A DNA stretch of 46,076 nt from Chitinophagaceae bacterium. Its GTDB lineage: Bacteria > Bacteroidota > Bacteroidia > Chitinophagales > Chitinophagaceae. The position numbers and the translations under genes are program-made. The notes under the pieces were generated by a model. The model was not told the origin of the DNA. It saw only the letters and a program-made list of their open reading frames with translations, and ran no database searches. The stretch lies in the NCBI GenBank assembly GCA_016721085.1, contig JADKJI010000039.1, positions 1 to 46,076 of the forward strand, written 5' to 3'. The stretch's first letter is position 1. Each line of letters begins with the position of its first letter. Positions 25,729 to 33,529 of the stretch are shown here, piece after piece.

Positions 25729-25871
25729 GATTTGTTATGAAAACGATTGCATAACTATTGGCTGACAGCAACTGCTCAAGCATCCATACTGTAATATAAG
25801 GGTAAAACCAACCTGCTCATATGACTTCTGGCAGGTTAATTACCTAATAAATGGAGTGTAAGTAGAAATTT

Positions 25872-25879
25872 TAAATTTG
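25872..25879 (+). promoter_or_regulatory. Possible -7 box for the S41 protease
   Basis: TAAATTTG fits TAnnTTTG but ends only 5 nt before the ATG at 25885, so it would give an almost leaderless mRNA. No clear -33 TTG. Confidence 0.3.
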
Positions 25880-25884
25880 GATGA

Positions 25885-27471
25885 ATGAAAAAACTGCAGG
25901 TTTGGTGGCCATTTTTCGCAGCCATTACGATGATTTTGGGAATGTATATCGGGTTCCAGCTAAGAAGTAATATTCCGGAATCCCAAGGCTTTTTTGGCGG
26001 ACCCAAAAAGGCTTCTGTACAAGAGGTCATTGACCTTCTTCAAAAGAAATATGTAGATTCTGTTCATACAGATTCTTTGACAGATGATGCCATCCAGGCA
26101 TTATTGACCAAGCTTGACCCACATACCGTTTATATTCCTGCTGTATACACAACTGAAGCCAATGAAGACCTCAAGGGCAATTATGAAGGAATCGGGGTTG
26201 AATATTATATTATTGACGATACCATTAATGCCGTTAATATCCTGAAAGGTGGTCCCAGTGAAAAAGCAGGTCTTCAAATTGGAGATAAATTCATAAAAGT
26301 AAACGATTCATTAATTGCTGGGAAGCCCATTACAAATGACGGAATCAGGAAATTACTTCGTGGTGAGAGTGGCAGCCAGGTGAAAGTAAACCTGTTAAGA
26401 GGCAGTAAGACTATTGAAGCAACTATCATTCGAGGTAATATCCCAAAATATGCTGTTGATGCGGCTTATATGATAGATGCCCAAACAGGTTTCATACATC
26501 TGAATGTTTTCTCAAAATCAGCATTCGAAGAATTCATGGCTTCCATGGAATCACTTCAGTCAAATGGCATGAAAAAACTGATATTCGACTTACGTGGAAA
26601 CGGAGGCGGCATATTGGATGAAGCTATAGATATAGTTGATGAATTCCTGGATAGCACCCGTTTGGTTGTTTATACTGAAGGACTACACACCAAGAAACAG
26701 GAATATTTGTGTAAACGTCCAGGGATATTTGAAAAGGGTGAAGTTGTTCTTTTAATTGACGAATTCAGTGCTTCAGCCAGTGAGGTGGTGGCAGGCGCAT
26801 TACAGGATTGGGACAGGGCCACGATTATTGGAAGGAGAAGTTTCGGGAAGGGGTTGGTACAGGAACCTTTTGATCTAAGTAATGGGGCTCAATTACGTCT
26901 TACTGTTTCGCGCTACTATACTCCAGCAGGAAGAAATATACAAAAGCCATTTAATGGAGGAAGAAGGGAATACAGCGATGAAGTATATGAAAGGTTCCAT
27001 AATGGTCAGATGGTAAATGAAGATTCATCCAAACATACTGGACCGGGTTTCAAGACATTGGTAAAGGGACGGACTGTTTATGGCGGCGGCGGCATAACTC
27101 CTGATTATTTTATTCCATTTGATACTGCCCGTCTTTCTGCCCCATTAGCCGGGTTATTCAACAAACAGAATTTCTCCAAATTCACCTATACCTATTACTT
27201 ACACCAACTTCCAGAATTCAAGCAATATAAATCTTCAGACGCCTTTCTGAAAGAATATACCATGAGCAATAATACCTGGAATCAATTGGTAGAGCAGAGT
27301 AAAAAAGACTCGGTTAATTTAAGTTCTATTTCTGCATCAGATAAAGAAGAGATTCAGCAGCGATTCAAAGCACAGATGGCTATGCAGCTTTACCGGACTG
27401 AAGGCTATTATATGGTCAATAACCTGAGGGATAAGGTTGTTTTAAAGGCGTTGGAAGTACTTGGAAAATAA
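25885..27471 (+). CDS. C-terminal processing peptidase, S41 family
   Basis: Periplasmic, membrane-anchored serine protease of 528 residues. Order: N-terminal signal anchor (VWWPFFAAITMILGMYIGF), an S41 N-terminal helical cap (VQEVIDLLQKKYVDSVHTDS), a PDZ domain (about 85-170; GVEYYIIDDTINAVNILKGG, SEKAGLQIGDKFIKVND), then the catalytic core with LIFDLRGNGGGILDEAIDI, the Ser in FSASASEVVAGAL and the Lys in GRRSFGKGLVQ, forming the Ser-Lys dyad. A helical tail ends the protein. CtpA-type proteases trim or degrade envelope proteins. The start ATG fits the hydrophobic anchor. Ends in a bidirectional terminator. Confidence 0.93.
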   Translation: MKKLQVWWPFFAAITMILGMYIGFQLRSNIPESQGFFGGPKKASVQEVIDLLQKKYVDSVHTDSLTDDAIQALLTKLDPHTVYIPAVYTTEANEDLKGNYEGIGVEYYIIDDTINAVNILKGGPSEKAGLQIGDKFIKVNDSLIAGKPITNDGIRKLLRGESGSQVKVNLLRGSKTIEATIIRGNIPKYAVDAAYMIDAQTGFIHLNVFSKSAFEEFMASMESLQSNGMKKLIFDLRGNGGGILDEAIDIVDEFLDSTRLVVYTEGLHTKKQEYLCKRPGIFEKGEVVLLIDEFSASASEVVAGALQDWDRATIIGRRSFGKGLVQEPFDLSNGAQLRLTVSRYYTPAGRNIQKPFNGGRREYSDEVYERFHNGQMVNEDSSKHTGPGFKTLVKGRTVYGGGGITPDYFIPFDTARLSAPLAGLFNKQNFSKFTYTYYLHQLPEFKQYKSSDAFLKEYTMSNNTWNQLVEQSKKDSVNLSSISASDKEEIQQRFKAQMAMQLYRTEGYYMVNNLRDKVVLKALEVLGK

Positions 27472-27500
27472 AACGGCCTCCCATCTGGGAGACCGTTCTA
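27472..27500. terminator. Bidirectional terminator between convergent genes
   Basis: AACGG-C-CTCCCATCTGGGAG-A-CCGTT hairpin directly after the protease stop and 24 nt from the end of the convergent DUF6249 gene, with a short T-rich tail on the plus strand. Confidence 0.75.
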
Positions 27501-27523
27501 TTTATATTTAGAGGCTTTTAGGT

Positions 27524-27880
27524 TTACAGGTTTTTGTCGAGCACTTCTTTCTTTTCAACTTTATAAGAGAGAATCAAACCGATACCACCGCCTATAGAGA
27601 TGAGAGAGAAATAGATAGCTGGATTATCATGATCCACTCTAAGGATTTGTTCGCTGAGGAAATAAGCGAGGAAAAGACCAATACCTGCCCCAACTAACAT
27701 CAGACCCCATTTAAGGTTACGATATGGTGCTGGTCTGTTAGCATTCAATTTAGGATCCATCCCTTTTTCAATCATCGCCATATTTTCCTTGTTTCTAAGG
27801 TAACGAAGTCCAAAAACCATTGCGAATGCGCCTAAGCCTAAAAAGATGGGAATTAAGGTGCCAATTACATCAGGTGTCAT
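27524..27880 (-). CDS. DUF6249 small membrane protein
   Basis: 118 residues with three hydrophobic segments: about 5-27 (IGTLIPIFLGLGAFAMVFGL), 58-77 (WGLMLVGAGIGLFLAYFL) and 88-106 (AIYFSLISIGGGIGLILSY). Between the first two is a conserved cytosolic loop (NKENMAMIEKGMDPKLN), typical of the DUF6249 family in Bacteroidota, which is usually found beside an ECF sigma gene as here. No enzymatic motif. A promoter-like site identical in its boxes to that of the divergent sigma gene lies about 130 nt upstream of its start. The ORF can be read a little further upstream in another frame, but ATG at 27880 is right. Confidence 0.85.
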   Translation of the reverse strand: MTPDVIGTLIPIFLGLGAFAMVFGLRYLRNKENMAMIEKGMDPKLNANRPAPYRNLKWGLMLVGAGIGLFLAYFLSEQILRVDHDNPAIYFSLISIGGGIGLILSYKVEKKEVLDKNL

Positions 27881-28008
27881 AACTCAAGTTTTTTATTGTT
27901 TTTTAATTTTTTACGGTGTTTGCTATATCTGACTATTGTTCCGGATAACAGGTTACAGCTTTTAAGAACTTTTTTTTTGGCCGCCGTAGCGAACCGGCTT
28001 ACAATACA

Positions 28009-28038
28009 TATGACTACAGGTGGCGGGGAAAGGTTACA
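28009..28038 (-). promoter_or_regulatory. ECF-type promoter reading towards DUF6249
   Basis: On the minus strand TGTAACC (28032-28038), a 17-nt spacer, then GTCATA (28009-28014). The same boxes and spacing are upstream of the sigma gene on the other strand; most of the spacer has diverged. The form is that of ECF sigma promoters (AAC-type -35, GTC-type -10). Confidence 0.6.
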
Positions 28039-28039
28039 C

Positions 28040-28430
28040 ATGCTCCACACTCCGCCGCGGCGGAGGAACCAGATCGGTCTCGAAATCAAATTGAAACATT
28101 ATTAATTACCAGCTAATTAAAACTACATCATGTGCTTAAACCAAAGAACAATTTTACCGCAGAGACGCAGAGGCTAGGGTCCCTCTGCGCCTCGGGTTTG
28201 TTCCAGTCAGACGGAGGGTGGCGGCGCCCCGGAAAGAGGATTGGGGGGGAGGCTCCATATATTAGGAGTTTCGCCCATCAAGAGCCAAAAGAGGGAACCA
28301 GGTTTGTCATACAACCGATTTGGTTCATCAGTAAATATCAGTTTCTGAAATTCTTATACTATATTAATAGTACCAATTATAACTAATTTGTATCATCGTC
28401 CCAGGTCCCTCCACCGCGGCGGAGGTCAGG
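28040..28430. other. Gap between the divergent promoters
   Basis: No gene seen. Inside it are two GC-rich near-palindromes (CTCCGCCGCGGCGGAG at about 28050-28065 and a variant at about 28409-28424) and a decayed CCGCAGAGACG element at 28150-28190. The palindromes sit just upstream of each of the two promoters. ORFs in this stretch have no recognisable product. Confidence 0.6.
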
Positions 28431-28433
28431 GGG

Positions 28434-28463
28434 TGTAACCTTTTCCAACCAACTGTAGTCATA
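28434..28463 (+). promoter_or_regulatory. ECF-type promoter of the sigma gene
   Basis: TGTAACC (28434-28440), a 17-nt spacer, GTCATA (28458-28463); 9 nt to the ATG of the sigma factor at 28473. Matches the divergent site at 28009-28038. Suggests autoregulation and a leaderless or nearly leaderless transcript. Confidence 0.65.
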
Positions 28464-28472
28464 TGTATTGTA

Positions 28473-29057
28473 ATGAGCAACGGACTGCATGATAGTGAGA
28501 TCATAGGCAGGGTACTGCGCGGTGAGACGCAGCTATTCTCCGAATTGGTAAACCGATACCAGAACTTCGTGTTTACCATCACTTTACGCTATTCAACCAG
28601 CCGTGAAGATGCGGAAGAGATAGCTCAGGATGTATTTGTAAAGGCATATAGAAGTCTGGCCGATTTCAGGGGCGACTCAAAATTCAGCACCTGGCTCTAT
28701 ACCATTGTAAATACGACCTGCATCACGTTTCTAAGGAAAAAGAAACTGGATGTACACTCACTGGATAATGAAAAGGTATTTGAACTTGCAGATAGTGTTG
28801 ATTCAGGTTTTAAAGCCAACCAGATTGAAACAAAATCGAAGCACAGGATGGTACACGATGCCATTCAAATGTTAAGTGTTGACGATGCCAAACTAATCAC
28901 ATTATTCTATAAAGGTGAACAAAGCCTTGAAGAAATTGGTAAGATATTAGGATTGGAACCAAATACCGTAAAAGTGAAACTCCATCGTGCAAGAACAAGA
29001 CTAAAGGAAAAGATGGAGACGCATTTTGCGGAGGAGGTTAGGGATATTTTTGGGTAG
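28473..29057 (+). CDS. ECF-family RNA polymerase sigma factor
   Basis: 194 residues, only regions 2 and 4. Region 2 (about 22-90): LVNRYQNFVFTITLRYSTS, EDAEEIAQDVFVKAYRSL and FRGDSKFSTWLYTIVNTTC (the -10 binding helix). Region 4 (about 125-180): LSVDDAKLITLFYKGEQSL, then the helix-turn-helix EEIGKILGLEPNTVKVKLHR. It is followed by a membrane protein that looks like an anti-sigma factor and is divergent from DUF6249, the usual set. Start ATG at 28473 is immediately downstream of an ECF-type promoter, consistent with autoregulation. Confidence 0.93.
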   Translation: MSNGLHDSEIIGRVLRGETQLFSELVNRYQNFVFTITLRYSTSREDAEEIAQDVFVKAYRSLADFRGDSKFSTWLYTIVNTTCITFLRKKKLDVHSLDNEKVFELADSVDSGFKANQIETKSKHRMVHDAIQMLSVDDAKLITLFYKGEQSLEEIGKILGLEPNTVKVKLHRARTRLKEKMETHFAEEVRDIFG

Positions 29058-29065
29058 GCGGGAGG

Positions 29066-29280
29066 CTAAATGCTGGATGCTTAAGGCCTAAAGCTTAAAG
29101 AAGGCGGTGGAGGGGAAGGAAAGAAAAAAAAACTAAGAGCAACCAAAGCTAAACCTAAGGGATTAACCAGAATTTAGTCGAAGACAGGTGTTTTGTATGA
29201 ACTCAAAACAAGCCTTAGGCCTTAAGCTTTAAGCCTTCGCATCCAGCATCCAGCATCTAGCATTCAGCATCAAGCATAAA
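29066..29280. repeat. GCTTAAGGCC and GCATCCA word inverted repeat
   Basis: The left arm (29066-29100) is ATGCTGGATGC then TTAAGGCCTAAAGCTTAAAG; the right arm (29212-29280) has CTTAGGCCTTAAGCTTTAAG then five GCATCCA/GCATTCA/GCATCAA words. It splits the sigma gene from the membrane protein gene. The same vocabulary recurs at 29940-30090 and 33262-33500. Confidence 0.8.
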
Positions 29281-29289
29281 AACGAAAAA

Positions 29290-29859
29290 ATGAACACATT
29301 CAATTACTCTCCCGAAGCAGGCAACCCAAGTGGGGATGCGGAAATGGAAATCCGTTTGTGGGATTATATAGACGGATTAAGTAATAATGAGGAACGTTCT
29401 TTCATTGAGCAATTGATTGCTACCAATATGGAATGGAAAAAGAAATACCAGGAACTATTGGAAGTGCATCAATTGGCCTCCGGACATATTACACTGGATG
29501 AACCTTCTATGCGCTTTACAAAAAACGTAATGGAAGAGATCGGGAAATTCCAGATAGCACCTGCTGCTAAAAATTATATCGATAAAAAAATCATTTGGGG
29601 AATCACTTTATTCTTCTTGCTGATGATTGGTGGTTTCCTTGTATACACACTCGGACAAATAAACTGGTCTGGTCCTGTTGCTGGTTCTGCAACCATCAAC
29701 CAATACAATCCCGCCAAAGTAGATTGGGCTCACTTCTTCAACAATACTTATACAAATGTTTTTGTAATGGTGAATGTTGTTTTAGGACTTATGATGCTAG
29801 ATATGTATTTAGGTAAGAAGAAAAAACAATTAAGAGAAAAAGCAGGAATTACAGAATAA
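29290..29859 (+). CDS. Candidate membrane anti-sigma factor
   Basis: 189 residues without a named domain. The cytosolic N-terminal part (1-100) begins with a short acidic stretch and MEIRLWDYIDGLSNNEERSF, then a helix that resembles the anti-sigma helices seen next to ECF factors: a DGLS(N)xEE pattern followed by EWKKKYQELLEVHQ. There is no HxxxCxxC zinc motif. Two hydrophobic segments follow (about 104-125 WGITLFFLLMIGGFLVYTL and 152-172 VFVMVNVVLGLMMLDMYL), then a basic tail. Position right after the ECF gene makes sequestration of it the natural guess; this is inferred from context. Confidence 0.7.
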   Translation: MNTFNYSPEAGNPSGDAEMEIRLWDYIDGLSNNEERSFIEQLIATNMEWKKKYQELLEVHQLASGHITLDEPSMRFTKNVMEEIGKFQIAPAAKNYIDKKIIWGITLFFLLMIGGFLVYTLGQINWSGPVAGSATINQYNPAKVDWAHFFNNTYTNVFVMVNVVLGLMMLDMYLGKKKKQLREKAGITE

Positions 29860-29904
29860 TATTCAAAAAATAGCATGGTGACTCACTTCACCATTTCCGG
29901 AAAG

Positions 29905-29940
29905 GCCCCTGCAATTTTTGTGGGGGTTTGCTTTTTATTT
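29905..29940 (+). terminator. Terminator after the anti-sigma candidate
   Basis: GGCCCCTGCAA / TTGTGGGGGTT imperfect stem followed by TTGCTTTTTATTTT, about 45 nt after the stop. Confidence 0.6.
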
Positions 29941-30090
29941 TAGCTTAAAGCTTAAGGCCTAGGGCCTAAAGCTTAATCCTCTCTTCGACCCGGAAGTATT
30001 TCTCTTCGACAAATGCTCAATTCGAAGAACCATATACCCGGGCCAAAGACCAAAATAAGCCTTGGGCCTTAAGCCTTAGGCTTTAGGCAT
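29940..30090. repeat. GCTTAAGGCC-word inverted repeat
   Basis: The left arm (29942-29975) has AGCTTAAAGCTTAAGGCC words and the right arm (30056-30090) GCCTTGGGCCTTAAGCC words, around a core with CTTCGA. Lies between convergent genes. Confidence 0.75.
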
Positions 30091-30096
30091 TCCTCA

Positions 30097-32361
30097 TTAA
30101 TCATCAAACTTCTTCTTCAACTCCATCAACTTCGCCTGAAACGCATTCAACGGCTCGGGCTTTTTATTAGATGCAGTTGCTTGTTTGTTAACTGGACGTC
30201 TTTCGGTATTTGATGCAGGACGTTCGCCGCCGGCGGTTTTCATTGTTAAAGCAATGCGCTTACGATTAATATCTACTTCAGTAACTGTAACTGTTACACG
30301 CTGCTGCAATTTTACCACCTGGTTTGGATCGCTTACGAATGTATTACTGAGTTGGGAAATATGCACTAATCCATCTTGCTTTACACCGATATCTACAAAA
30401 CAACCGAAGTTGGTGATATTGGTAACAATACCCGGCACTACCATTCCTACTTTCACATCTTCCATAGTCTTGATGGTATCATCAAAACGGAATTCTTCTA
30501 TTACAGCTCTCGGGTCACGACCAGGTTTTTCCAATTCCTTCATGATATCCTCAATAGTGAATGCACCGGCTTTTTCACTGATATATTTCTTTGGATCCAC
30601 TTTCTTCCTGAGTTCATTTTTCTGGATGAGGTCTTCCAGACTTGCCTGTACATCCTTTGCCATTGATTCTACAATTGCATAACTCTCCGGATGTACAGAA
30701 GAATTATCCAATGGATGTTGAGCGCCGGGAATGCGAAGGAAGCCTGCGCATTGCTCATAGGTCTTTGGTCCCATCAATGGCACTTTCTTCAATTCTTCCC
30801 TGCTTTTAAAGGCACCATTCTTAGCCCTGTATTCAACAATGTTTTTTGCAAGAGTTGCACTTAATCCGGAAACATATAATAACAGATGTCTTGAAGCGGT
30901 ATTCACATCCACACCAACAAAGTTCACAGCACTCTCCACTACCCTATCCAATGCTTCTTTTAATTTGGTTTGGTTTACATCATGCTGATATTGTCCTACA
31001 CCAATTGACTTTGCGTCAATCTTCACTAATTCACTCAATGGATCAAGTAGTCGGCGACCGATACTTACAGCTCCTCTTACAGTAACATCCTGATCGGGGA
31101 ATTCTTCCCTCGCTACTTCAGAAGCCGAATAGATTGAGGCGCCGCTTTCATTTACCTGGAACACACTAACCGGTTTTCCGAAATCTATACTTCTTACTAA
31201 TTGTTCTGTTTCACGTCCTGCTGTACCATTACCAATACCAATGGCATCGATATCATATCTATCTACAAGGAATTTCAATTCAGCGATACTTTTTTGCCAT
31301 TCCTGTTGTGGAGGATGAGGATAGATGGCAGTATTATGAACAAGATTTCCTTGTGCATCCAAACAAACCAATTTACATCCTGTACGGAAACCAGGATCGA
31401 GAGCCAATACTCTTTTGGAACCTAATGGCGATGCTAATAATAACTGACGAAGGTTTTCAGTGAATACATTGATCGCTTCTTCATCCGCTTTATTCTTACT
31501 CAACAACCTGAATTCATTCTCGATAGATGATTTCAAAAGTCTTTCATAAGAATCTTCCAATGCTTTCTTTACTTCTGCAGAGGCTTTATTTGATTGCTTG
31601 ATAACGATTCTCTCCAACGCTTCAACCGCCACTTCCTTTTCGATAGTGATATCCATTACAAGGAAACCTTCTTTCTCACCACGACGAATAGCTAATAATC
31701 TATGAGAAGGACTCTGAGACAGCGGCTCGCTGAATTCAAAATAGTCACGATACTTTTGTGCATCTGCTTCTTCTTTCTTACTATTTAGAACTTTGGAACG
31801 CAGTACAGCCTCTTCTGTAAATAATTGGCGGACTTTATTCCTTGTCTGCTCTTGTTCACTGATCCATTCTGCCATAATATCCCGTGCCCCTTGCAAAGCT
31901 TCCTTAACATCTTTCACATCTTCCTTCACATAAGCTGCTGCTGTTTCCGGATCAATATCGCTCTGACTAAACAACAGAGTTGCCAATGGCTCCAATCCTT
32001 TTTCGATAGCCTGTGTTGCTTTTGTTTTTCTTTTTGGTTTGAAAGGAAGATAGATGTCTTCCAATGTGGTGGCTTCAAAACAATCTTCAATCTTCTGCTT
32101 TAGTTCAGGAGTCAGTTTACCCAATCCTTCGATGGTCTTTATAACAGTCTCCTTTCTTTTATCCAATTCAGTGAAATATTTAATCTCTTCCACTGCATTT
32201 CCTATCTGCACTTCATCCATATTGCCGGTCGCCTCTTTACGATACCGTGCCATGAAAGGTATAGTGGCTCCTTCTGCCTGTAAATCATTTACGTTATTGA
32301 TCTGCTTGAGGGAGAGGTTGAGCTTTTGGGCGATTCTCTGTAGATACTTGAGGTCAATCAT
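30097..32361 (-). CDS. tex: Tex family S1 RNA-binding protein
   Basis: A 754-residue cytosolic nucleic-acid-binding protein related to Spt6. The start is the ATG at 32361 (MIDLKYLQRIAQKLNLSLKQI); the 51 residues before it in the open frame are repeat-derived (NLWNLLNKWNLLNKK). Order: N-terminal helical part with TIPFMARYRKEATGN, the YqgF-like RNase H fold near the middle (RVLALDPGFRTGCKLVCLD, YDIDAIGIGNGTAGRETE), helix-hairpin-helix (SRHLLLYVSGLSATLAKNIV and KVPLMGPKTYEQCAGFLRI), and a C-terminal S1 domain (VGMVVPGIVTNITNFGCFVD). A disordered lysine-rich tail follows. It may act in transcription or tolerance of toxic expression; the mechanism is not settled. Confidence 0.96.
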   Translation of the reverse strand: MIDLKYLQRIAQKLNLSLKQINNVNDLQAEGATIPFMARYRKEATGNMDEVQIGNAVEEIKYFTELDKRKETVIKTIEGLGKLTPELKQKIEDCFEATTLEDIYLPFKPKRKTKATQAIEKGLEPLATLLFSQSDIDPETAAAYVKEDVKDVKEALQGARDIMAEWISEQEQTRNKVRQLFTEEAVLRSKVLNSKKEEADAQKYRDYFEFSEPLSQSPSHRLLAIRRGEKEGFLVMDITIEKEVAVEALERIVIKQSNKASAEVKKALEDSYERLLKSSIENEFRLLSKNKADEEAINVFTENLRQLLLASPLGSKRVLALDPGFRTGCKLVCLDAQGNLVHNTAIYPHPPQQEWQKSIAELKFLVDRYDIDAIGIGNGTAGRETEQLVRSIDFGKPVSVFQVNESGASIYSASEVAREEFPDQDVTVRGAVSIGRRLLDPLSELVKIDAKSIGVGQYQHDVNQTKLKEALDRVVESAVNFVGVDVNTASRHLLLYVSGLSATLAKNIVEYRAKNGAFKSREELKKVPLMGPKTYEQCAGFLRIPGAQHPLDNSSVHPESYAIVESMAKDVQASLEDLIQKNELRKKVDPKKYISEKAGAFTIEDIMKELEKPGRDPRAVIEEFRFDDTIKTMEDVKVGMVVPGIVTNITNFGCFVDIGVKQDGLVHISQLSNTFVSDPNQVVKLQQRVTVTVTEVDINRKRIALTMKTAGGERPASNTERRPVNKQATASNKKPEPLNAFQAKLMELKKKFDD

Positions 32362-32375
32362 TACTCTTTTTAGGG

Positions 32376-32525
32376 ATATCTTTTTGTTCAATAAGTTCCA
32401 TTTGTTCAATAGGTTCCAAAGGTTCTTGAGTGGGGCTTCAAAACTAACACCATATATTTTGTTTCGCTGTTCCACATAGGAACTTTTTGAACATATTGAA
32501 CAATTGGAACTCATTGAACTTTATA
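32376..32525. repeat. TTCAATA/GGTTCC-word repeat upstream of tex
   Basis: TTCAATAAGTTCC, TTCAATAGGTTCC words on one side (32388-32422) and GAACATATTGAACAATTGGAAC words on the other (32487-32522). The array is open in the tex frame, creating a false N-terminal extension. The same words occur at 36404-36545. Confidence 0.7.
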
Positions 32526-32582
32526 TAGGGACGCAAAAGTAGCAGTTCAAGACAAACAAAAAATTTTGTTTTTCCCCACATT

Positions 32583-33251
32583 TTATTTTAGCAGGGACTC
32601 CAGTTCGGTGGAGAGAATCTGGTTGATTTCTTTGGCGTTCGTCATTACCATCATATGTCCAGCTCCTTTTATGATATGAGTGGGTCGGGTGAATCTTATA
32701 GGCAATACTTCATCTTTTGATCCATGAATATGAATGAAGTTGGTTGGCAGTTCCTGCAAATTCCATTTCAGAATGGCTTCTACAGCCCATTTGATAAAAT
32801 GGTTATCGCTTTCCTGGATTACTTTTCTAAGAAGGTCTTTATCTTCTGAAGTTTCAGTAGTAAAAAAGCGTTTTGTTTTAGCGGCCCATTTCAAGGCAGT
32901 CACAGGAACCAATTTGTATAGCTTAAGGGAACCAGCGGCCTTAAAGTAAACCGGAAGGTTTTTAGAGGAAGGAACACTTGACACTAAAATGGTTTTTGCC
33001 GGCTGTTTCACTTTTGAAATTTCAGCAGCAATCATACCTCCCATCGACAATCCAAGAATCACAAATGGCTCCTCCGTATTCACCCTCTCCGCCATTCTAA
33101 TCGAATAGGCCCTGAGGCTTTCATTTTTCTCGGGTTGAATCCAATCCAAATGAACAATATCAAAGTTCTCCGGTAGGCGGAGGTGTTTGAAGACTCTGGA
33201 GTCGGCGGCGAGGCCGCTTATTAAATATGCTTTTATTCTAGTTTGGATCAT
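32583..33251 (-). CDS. Alpha/beta hydrolase
   Basis: A 222-residue soluble hydrolase. Core order fits: strand ISGLAADSRVFKHL, the nucleophile elbow FVILGLSMGGMIAAE (Ser in G-x-S-x-G), the acid in HIHGSKDEVLP and the catalytic His in GAGHMMVMTNAKEI. The cap (residues about 105-160) is helical with KAAGSLKLYKLVPVTALK. Small size and lack of extra motifs prevent naming a substrate. Start ATG at 33251 gives the first strand immediately. Convergent with nothing; repeats on both sides. Confidence 0.85.
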   Translation of the reverse strand: MIQTRIKAYLISGLAADSRVFKHLRLPENFDIVHLDWIQPEKNESLRAYSIRMAERVNTEEPFVILGLSMGGMIAAEISKVKQPAKTILVSSVPSSKNLPVYFKAAGSLKLYKLVPVTALKWAAKTKRFFTTETSEDKDLLRKVIQESDNHFIKWAVEAILKWNLQELPTNFIHIHGSKDEVLPIRFTRPTHIIKGAGHMMVMTNAKEINQILSTELESLLK

Positions 33252-33261
33252 CTCTTTTTTT

Positions 33262-33500
33262 GCCTAAAGCTTAAGGCCTAAGGCTTAAAGCTTATTCTTG
33301 CCTTTGGCCCGAAGTTCTTGTACTTCGTAACTATAATAATATTACTGTTTTAATTTATCATTATTCTAACATTTTAAAAAAATCCCAAACGAAGCTCAAA
33401 ATCATTGTACCAAAGACAGAAATAAGCCCTAAGCCTTAGGCCTTAAGCTTTAGGCATCAAGCATTAAGCATCCAGCATCAAGCATCCAGCATCCAGCATT
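33262..33500. repeat. GCTTAAGGCC and GCATCCA word repeat
   Basis: The left arm (33262-33296) has CCTAAAGCTTAAGGCC words and the right arm (33428-33457) CCTAAGCCTTAGGCC, followed by a GCATCAA/GCATCCA tandem (33458-33500). The core (33300-33425) is AT-rich. It ends directly at the promoter of the CBS-type gene. Confidence 0.8.
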
Positions 33501-33505
33501 CTCCC

Positions 33506-33513
33506 TACCTTTG
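33506..33513 (+). promoter_or_regulatory. -7 promoter box
   Basis: TACCTTTG, 16 nt before the ATG at 33530; good match to TAnnTTTG. The usual -33 region falls in the GCATCCA repeat. Confidence 0.5.
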
Positions 33514-33529
33514 CCCCTCAACCAATGCT

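Noticed and set aside
28132..28386. Plus-strand frame in the gap between DUF6249 and the sigma gene
   Set aside because: It covers a decayed palindromic element and has no protein-like composition.
27999..28473. Mobile element with about 70-bp terminal inverted repeats
   Set aside because: The matching ends coincide with promoter boxes of correct spacing, most of the spacer between the boxes has diverged, and one end abuts the sigma start codon. Divergent promoters explain it better, though a past duplication is possible.
32362..32514. Longer N-terminus for Tex
   Set aside because: The extra 51 residues come from TTCAATA-word repeats; the family start is MIDLKYLQRIAQ at 32361.
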